Shown piece by piece: positions 61,755 to 64,000 of a stretch of DNA of 64,000 nt (positions are counted from its first letter, which is position 1; each line of letters begins with the position of its first letter). The notes under the pieces are model-generated. The model was not told the origin of the DNA, made no database searches, and saw only the letters and a list, made by a program, of their open reading frames with translations. Position numbers and translations under genes: made by a program. This DNA comes from CAYOPZ01 sp964406005 (GTDB taxonomy: Bacteria > Bacteroidota > Bacteroidia > Bacteroidales > SM23-62): NCBI GenBank assembly GCA_964406005.1, contig CAYOPZ010000004.1, forward strand, positions 86,525 through 150,524. Reading direction: 5' to 3'.

Positions 61755-61769
61755 ACCGCGATTCCAGAC

Positions 61770-61840
61770 CTGAACGGGTCCTGTGAAACCGCGGCCGGCA
61801 AATCACAGATTTAATGCCGCTCTTCACAGGACCCGTTCAG
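61770..61840. repeat. Dispersed palindromic element, type-1 arms (C1)
   Basis: The arms CTGAACGGGTCCTGTGAA and TTCACAGGACCCGTTCAG are perfect over 18 bases. The inner stems are GCGGC/GCCGC and AAATC/GATTT. The core is in reverse orientation. Compared with A1, changes on one arm are matched on the other (GGTCC/GGACC against GATCC/GGATC). Confidence 0.87.
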
Positions 61841-61843
61841 TTT

Positions 61844-61906
61844 AAGGCAGATATAAAGAGCAGCCTTAAATCTCTGATTTCGGTTGCGGTTACATGTCTG
61901 AGAAGG
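61844..61906. repeat. Hybrid palindromic element (C2)
   Basis: The left arm is type-2 (AAGGCAGATATAAA) and the core is standard. The right arm reads TTACATGTCTGAGAAGG, which pairs only poorly with the left one. The same right arm occurs at 63.97 kb. Confidence 0.7.
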
Positions 61907-61917
61907 CAGATATAAAG
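61866..61917 (+). repeat. Left copy of a 52-bp direct repeat flanking the AT-rich island
   Basis: It runs from TTAAATCTCTGATTTCGG through the TTACATGTCTGAG arm to GCAGATATAAAG. The right copy at 63949-64000 differs at one base (CGG against CAG). The two copies are in the same orientation and enclose about 2.03 kb. Confidence 0.85.
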
Positions 61918-61967
61918 AGCAGCCTTAAATCTCCGATTTCCAGCTGCGGTTTATATCTGCCTTCTCA
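61899..61967. repeat. Dispersed palindromic element, type-2 arms (C3)
   Basis: The arms TGAGAAGGCAGATATAAA and TTTATATCTGCCTTCTCA are perfect over 18 bases, with GCAGC/GCTGC and AAATC/GATTT stems inside. It overlaps the right arm of C2 by eight bases. Confidence 0.87.
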
Positions 61968-62075
61968 TAATAACTTGTTTGTAGGGATTGTAAAACAGGA
62001 CAGGAATTCCCAATTGCGGCTATATACATATTGCAGCCAATAATTCAAAAGCATTGTGCAAAATTTCAGCTTGGA

Positions 62076-62107
62076 TTTGTAAATACAATTTTGAATTCAT
62101 AGATTTG
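62076..62107 (+). promoter_or_regulatory. Bacteroidetes promoter of the membrane-protein/HTH pair
   Basis: TTTG at 62076-62079 and TAGATTTG at 62100-62107, 20 bases apart, fit the -33/-7 consensus well. The -7 box overlaps a 24-base palindrome. Confidence 0.65.
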
Positions 62108-62126
62108 TAACCTATAGGTTACAAAT
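62103..62126. promoter_or_regulatory. Perfect 24-base palindrome, predicted autoregulatory operator
   Basis: The half site ATTTGTAACCTA is followed directly by its exact reverse complement TAGGTTACAAAT. It overlaps the -7 box and the predicted transcript start of the pair, and another AGTTAC half site follows near 62139. An HTH protein is encoded in the same unit, which makes self-repression likely. Confidence 0.7.
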
Positions 62127-62148
62127 AGATAACTAAAAGTTACATTAA

Positions 62149-62595
62149 ATGCTGAATAATATGGAAACTTCATTAATTGAAAAATTTGATAAATCAAGGT
62201 ATAACCTGGTAAAATGGTTTACTGTTGGCTGGACAATCTGGTTTGGAGGATTTATATTAAAAGATTTGATTGGCAATAAATTATTACTTGGATTAATAAT
62301 TCTAATAGGATTGTTTGGGTGGATAATTTTTACTCTAAGTCTCTTTCGATATTTAAGACTCGGGAAAATTGTAAATTCTGATAATGATCTGAAAAGTGCA
62401 TTGTCTGATGAATTATCCCTGCACAATAGAAACAAGTCATTTAAAGTCGGGTATTGGTCATTAATTATACTGATTGTCATATTCTTTGGACTGTCAATAT
62501 TTACAAATATCACAGCCTTGATTGTTTGTGAAATCACCTTATATATAGGTGTTCTTTCAGGTTTGGTTTCTTCATTGATTTTTAACAGAGTTTGA
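62149..62595 (+). CDS. Four-helix membrane protein, unknown function
   Basis: 148 residues (137-148 depending on the ATG; an internal ATG lies at 62161). Four hydrophobic segments are seen: about 22-42, 45-70, 100-122 and 124-145. There is no signal peptide. It is AT-rich compared with its surroundings. The gene is followed after one base by an XRE-type regulator. Such membrane-protein/HTH pairs are common in bacteria, with the regulator often controlling the pair. I do not recognise a family. Confidence 0.65.
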   Translation: MLNNMETSLIEKFDKSRYNLVKWFTVGWTIWFGGFILKDLIGNKLLLGLIILIGLFGWIIFTLSLFRYLRLGKIVNSDNDLKSALSDELSLHNRNKSFKVGYWSLIILIVIFFGLSIFTNITALIVCEITLYIGVLSGLVSSLIFNRV

Positions 62596-62596
62596 T

Positions 62597-62809
62597 ATGG
62601 AGAATTGGGTATTGCAAAATCAGATTAAAGTTCAGAGAGCAATAAAAAATGTAACACAAGAAGAACTTGCAATAAAAATCGGAGTGACAAGAAAGACTAT
62701 AAATACAATAGAGAATGGAAAATTTGTGCCTTCAACAATATTGGCAATCAGATTGGCCAGATTTTTTAATATTAAAGTTGAAGAACTATTTGAATTAATT
62801 GAAAAATAA
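62597..62809 (+). CDS. XRE-family HTH regulator, short form
   Basis: 70 residues, almost entirely a helix-turn-helix (QNQIKVQRAIKNVTQEELA, then IGVTRKTINTIENGKFVP and ALRL-like recognition part). It begins one base after the membrane-protein gene and is probably translationally coupled. It is the likely ligand of the 24-base palindrome upstream. Confidence 0.85.
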   Translation: MENWVLQNQIKVQRAIKNVTQEELAIKIGVTRKTINTIENGKFVPSTILAIRLARFFNIKVEELFELIEK

Positions 62810-62859
62810 AATACTGGCTACCAAACGCAATATACCACGGGAACGCTAGCGGTAAAGTG
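62810..62859. other. Junction between the convergent HTH genes, GC-richer than both sides
   Basis: A 50-base spacer with GC-rich stretches such as ACCACGGGAACGCTAGCGG in an otherwise AT-rich island. It runs into the last codons of the minus-strand HTH gene (ending FRRDGP). It could be a remnant of an inserted element or a recombination joint, but I cannot name one. Confidence 0.3.
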
Positions 62860-63072
62860 TCAGGGGCCATCTCGTCTGAATTCAAGTAAATCTCCGGGCT
62901 GACAATCAAGAATATTGCAAATGGATTCCAAAGTGGATAATTTGATTGCTTTTGCTTTACCTTGCTTGAGAATGGACAGATTGGGTTGAGTAATTCCGAT
63001 TTTATCCGATAGCTCAATCAATTTCATTTTTCTTTTGGCAAGCATCACATCAAGATTTATTATTATAGCCAT
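62860..63072 (-). CDS. YozG-like XRE-family HTH regulator
   Basis: 70 residues. It begins MAIIINLDVMLAKRKMKL, followed by SDKIGITQPNLSILKQGKAKAI and LESICNILDCQPGDLLEF. This matches the small regulator group usually coded with DUF2975 membrane proteins. The last few residues (RRDGP) fall in the GC-richer junction, so the natural C-terminus may have been replaced. It lies 10 bases behind its DUF2975 partner. Confidence 0.88.
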   Translation of the reverse strand: MAIIINLDVMLAKRKMKLIELSDKIGITQPNLSILKQGKAKAIKLSTLESICNILDCQPGDLLEFRRDGP

Positions 63073-63082
63073 GACACTGATT

Positions 63083-63709
63083 TTAGATTGTTAGACTTGA
63101 TTCCTCCTGCAATACTGTTCCTTTCTCGAATACCAGAGATAAAAAGTACATAATCACTGCAATGAATAAGAAGTTGAAATTTAAACCCGCAAGGCTGTGA
63201 AGGAAACCGGATTTCAGACTAAGCAGACCGGAACTGCTATAGATCAAATATGTTGGAATTACAGTTCCCGGATAGAATCTGACAATGAAGTCAATGATAA
63301 CCCATGCCAGTATTAAAAATGAAATATTCCTGACCCGATTGGAATTCTTAAGTGATCGAAATATATTATTAGGGAATGTCCTGAATATTAAACTGATCTG
63401 AAAAATGATAAGTAAGCTGAACAGGAACTTGATTAAAAGACTTACCCTGGTATACTTCATAAAGGAGATAATGATATTGGCAGAATATTCACAATCTTCA
63501 AGTTTTTCATTATTTAAAACAATCGAAATATTATTCGCAGACAACGAAACTAGCTGACTGCAAGGTTCGGTACGATTCGACAAATCCGGATATTTTGAGC
63601 CCACAGTAAAAATTGAGACGGAAACAGCTATTAACAGTACCAACTGCAACACTAAAGCTGCATTGATTATTACTTTAATTGCATTAAGCACTTTTTGATT
63701 TGTTTTCAT
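63083..63709 (-). CDS. DUF2975 membrane protein
   Basis: 208 residues with four transmembrane segments (about 13-35, 92-110, 130-150 and 175-195). The design, a long loop after the first helix, fits DUF2975. The family is usually paired with a YozG-like HTH gene, as here. No function is settled. A TTG/TATATTTG promoter and an upstream palindrome precede it. Confidence 0.82.
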   Translation of the reverse strand: MKTNQKVLNAIKVIINAALVLQLVLLIAVSVSIFTVGSKYPDLSNRTEPCSQLVSLSANNISIVLNNEKLEDCEYSANIIISFMKYTRVSLLIKFLFSLLIIFQISLIFRTFPNNIFRSLKNSNRVRNISFLILAWVIIDFIVRFYPGTVIPTYLIYSSSGLLSLKSGFLHSLAGLNFNFLFIAVIMYFLSLVFEKGTVLQEESSLTI

Positions 63710-63737
63710 TGCTTATTGAATTATGTTAAACTTATTA

Positions 63738-63767
63738 CAAATATATTAATAAATTTATCTAAGACAA
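63738..63767 (-). promoter_or_regulatory. Bacteroidetes promoter of the DUF2975/HTH pair
   Basis: On the minus strand TTG (63767-63765) is followed after 19 bases by TATATTTG (63745-63738), an exact TAnnTTTG, about 29 bases before the ATG. Confidence 0.6.
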
Positions 63768-63775
63768 TATATTAT

Positions 63776-63790
63776 TATCGTAATACGATA
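63776..63790. promoter_or_regulatory. 15-base palindrome upstream of the DUF2975 promoter
   Basis: TATCGTA-A-TACGATA, seven-base arms around one base, lies just upstream of the -33 box. The place suits an activator or regulator site for the HTH protein of the unit. Confidence 0.45.
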
Positions 63791-63922
63791 TATTTATCAT
63801 AACTTACATAACGTTCATCCGCTATATTAACCTTAATCCTTTCTTTTATTATTTCTGATTTGTGCAACCAAAACACACAAATTGTAAACTTGGGTTCGGT
63901 ATCGGTACTTGCTTTGTCAATC

Positions 63923-63989
63923 CTGAACGGATCCTGTGAAGAGCGGCATTAAATCTCTGATTTCAGTTGCGGTTACATGTCTGAGAAGG
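63923..63989. repeat. Hybrid palindromic element (D1)
   Basis: The left arm is type-1 (CTGAACGGATCCTGTGAA, one base from C1), the core is GAGCGGCATTAAATCTCTGA and onward, and the right arm is the TTACATGTCTGAGAAGG also found in C2. The two arms do not match each other well. Confidence 0.75.
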
Positions 63990-64000
63990 CAGATATAAAG
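63949..64000 (+). repeat. Right copy of the 52-bp direct repeat; next element cut by window end
   Basis: 51 of 52 bases match 61866-61917. The last 19 bases (from 63982) are the left arm of a further type-2 element like C3, and the sequence ends inside it. Confidence 0.85.

Noticed and set aside
61770..64000. The hairpins as integron attC sites
   Set aside because: They lack the R and L box pattern and the extrahelical bases of attC. They occur in unrelated intergenic gaps, and no integrase is seen.

Overview
The window is a stretch of a Bacteroidota chromosome, probably from the order Bacteroidales or a close relative. The family assignment is inference. The evidence is the repeated Bacteroidetes-type promoter box TAnnTTTG in front of genes, weak or absent Shine-Dalgarno sites, a TonB-dependent receptor, DUF2807 and DUF4369/TlpA proteins, an S16 protein with a long tail, PPi-type phosphofructokinase, and the debranching enzyme/GT4/GH57 glycogen cluster typical of the phylum. 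Gene density is high, with about 54 coding regions. No tRNA, rRNA, CRISPR array, transposase or prophage gene is visible. Many stops face each other with no gap at convergent junctions.

Layout. 1-2.2 kb: recX (cut by the window edge), prmC and the divergent ribD. 2.2-8.1 kb: a secreted TPR/caspase-like protein and a two-component-propeller/SpoIIE phosphatase. 8.1-12 kb: trxA and dnaE. 12-14.5 kb: rpsP with an extraordinary acidic/lysine tail, rimM and a DUF2807 protein. 14.5-18.5 kb (minus strand): dapD, a GT4 transferase and a Sua5-like protein in one unit, with yidD and an ArsP_2-like permease in another. 18.6-30 kb: PPi-type phosphofructokinase, a SPOR lipoprotein, a dihydroorotate-dehydrogenase-like protein with a DUF434 protein, a peroxiredoxin-like protein, a threonine-dehydratase-like enzyme, two rhomboid proteases with an endonuclease/phosphatase-fold protein, mutL, and a dienelactone hydrolase. 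30-36.4 kb: an apparent operon of TonB receptor, TPR/SpoIIE phosphatase and anaerobic sulfatase maturase. 36.5-42.5 kb: a BASS transporter, a GerW(YtfJ)/DUF2953 pair, comM, a small cysteine-rich lipoprotein and a GT-C/TPR membrane protein. 42.7-48 kb: membrane pyrophosphatase, LpxH-like hydrolase and two tandem TlpA-like proteins, one lacking the redox cysteines. 48.3-59.2 kb: a glycogen block (debranching enzyme, GT4, GH57, a fused GT3 glycogen synthase/GT35 phosphorylase, and branching enzyme facing it). 59.3-61.8 kb: ribF and ahcY. 61.8-64 kb: an AT-rich island with two HTH-regulator/membrane-protein pairs, flanked by repeats.

Two themes link the genes. Carbon and energy: PPi-dependent phosphofructokinase and the PPi-driven membrane pump suggest pyrophosphate is used as an energy currency, next to a full glycogen synthesis and breakdown set. 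Envelope and signalling: two large SpoIIE-type phosphatases, rhomboids, TlpA-like proteins and a TonB receptor.

The most unusual signal is not a protein. It is a family of roughly 60-70 bp palindromic elements in the large intergenic gaps (about 4.68-4.91, 26.78-26.96, 61.77-61.97 and 63.92-64.0 kb). They share a core and have two kinds of outer arm. Base changes on one side of the stem are matched on the other side. One copy appears to have inserted into another, and a 52-bp direct copy brackets the AT-rich island.
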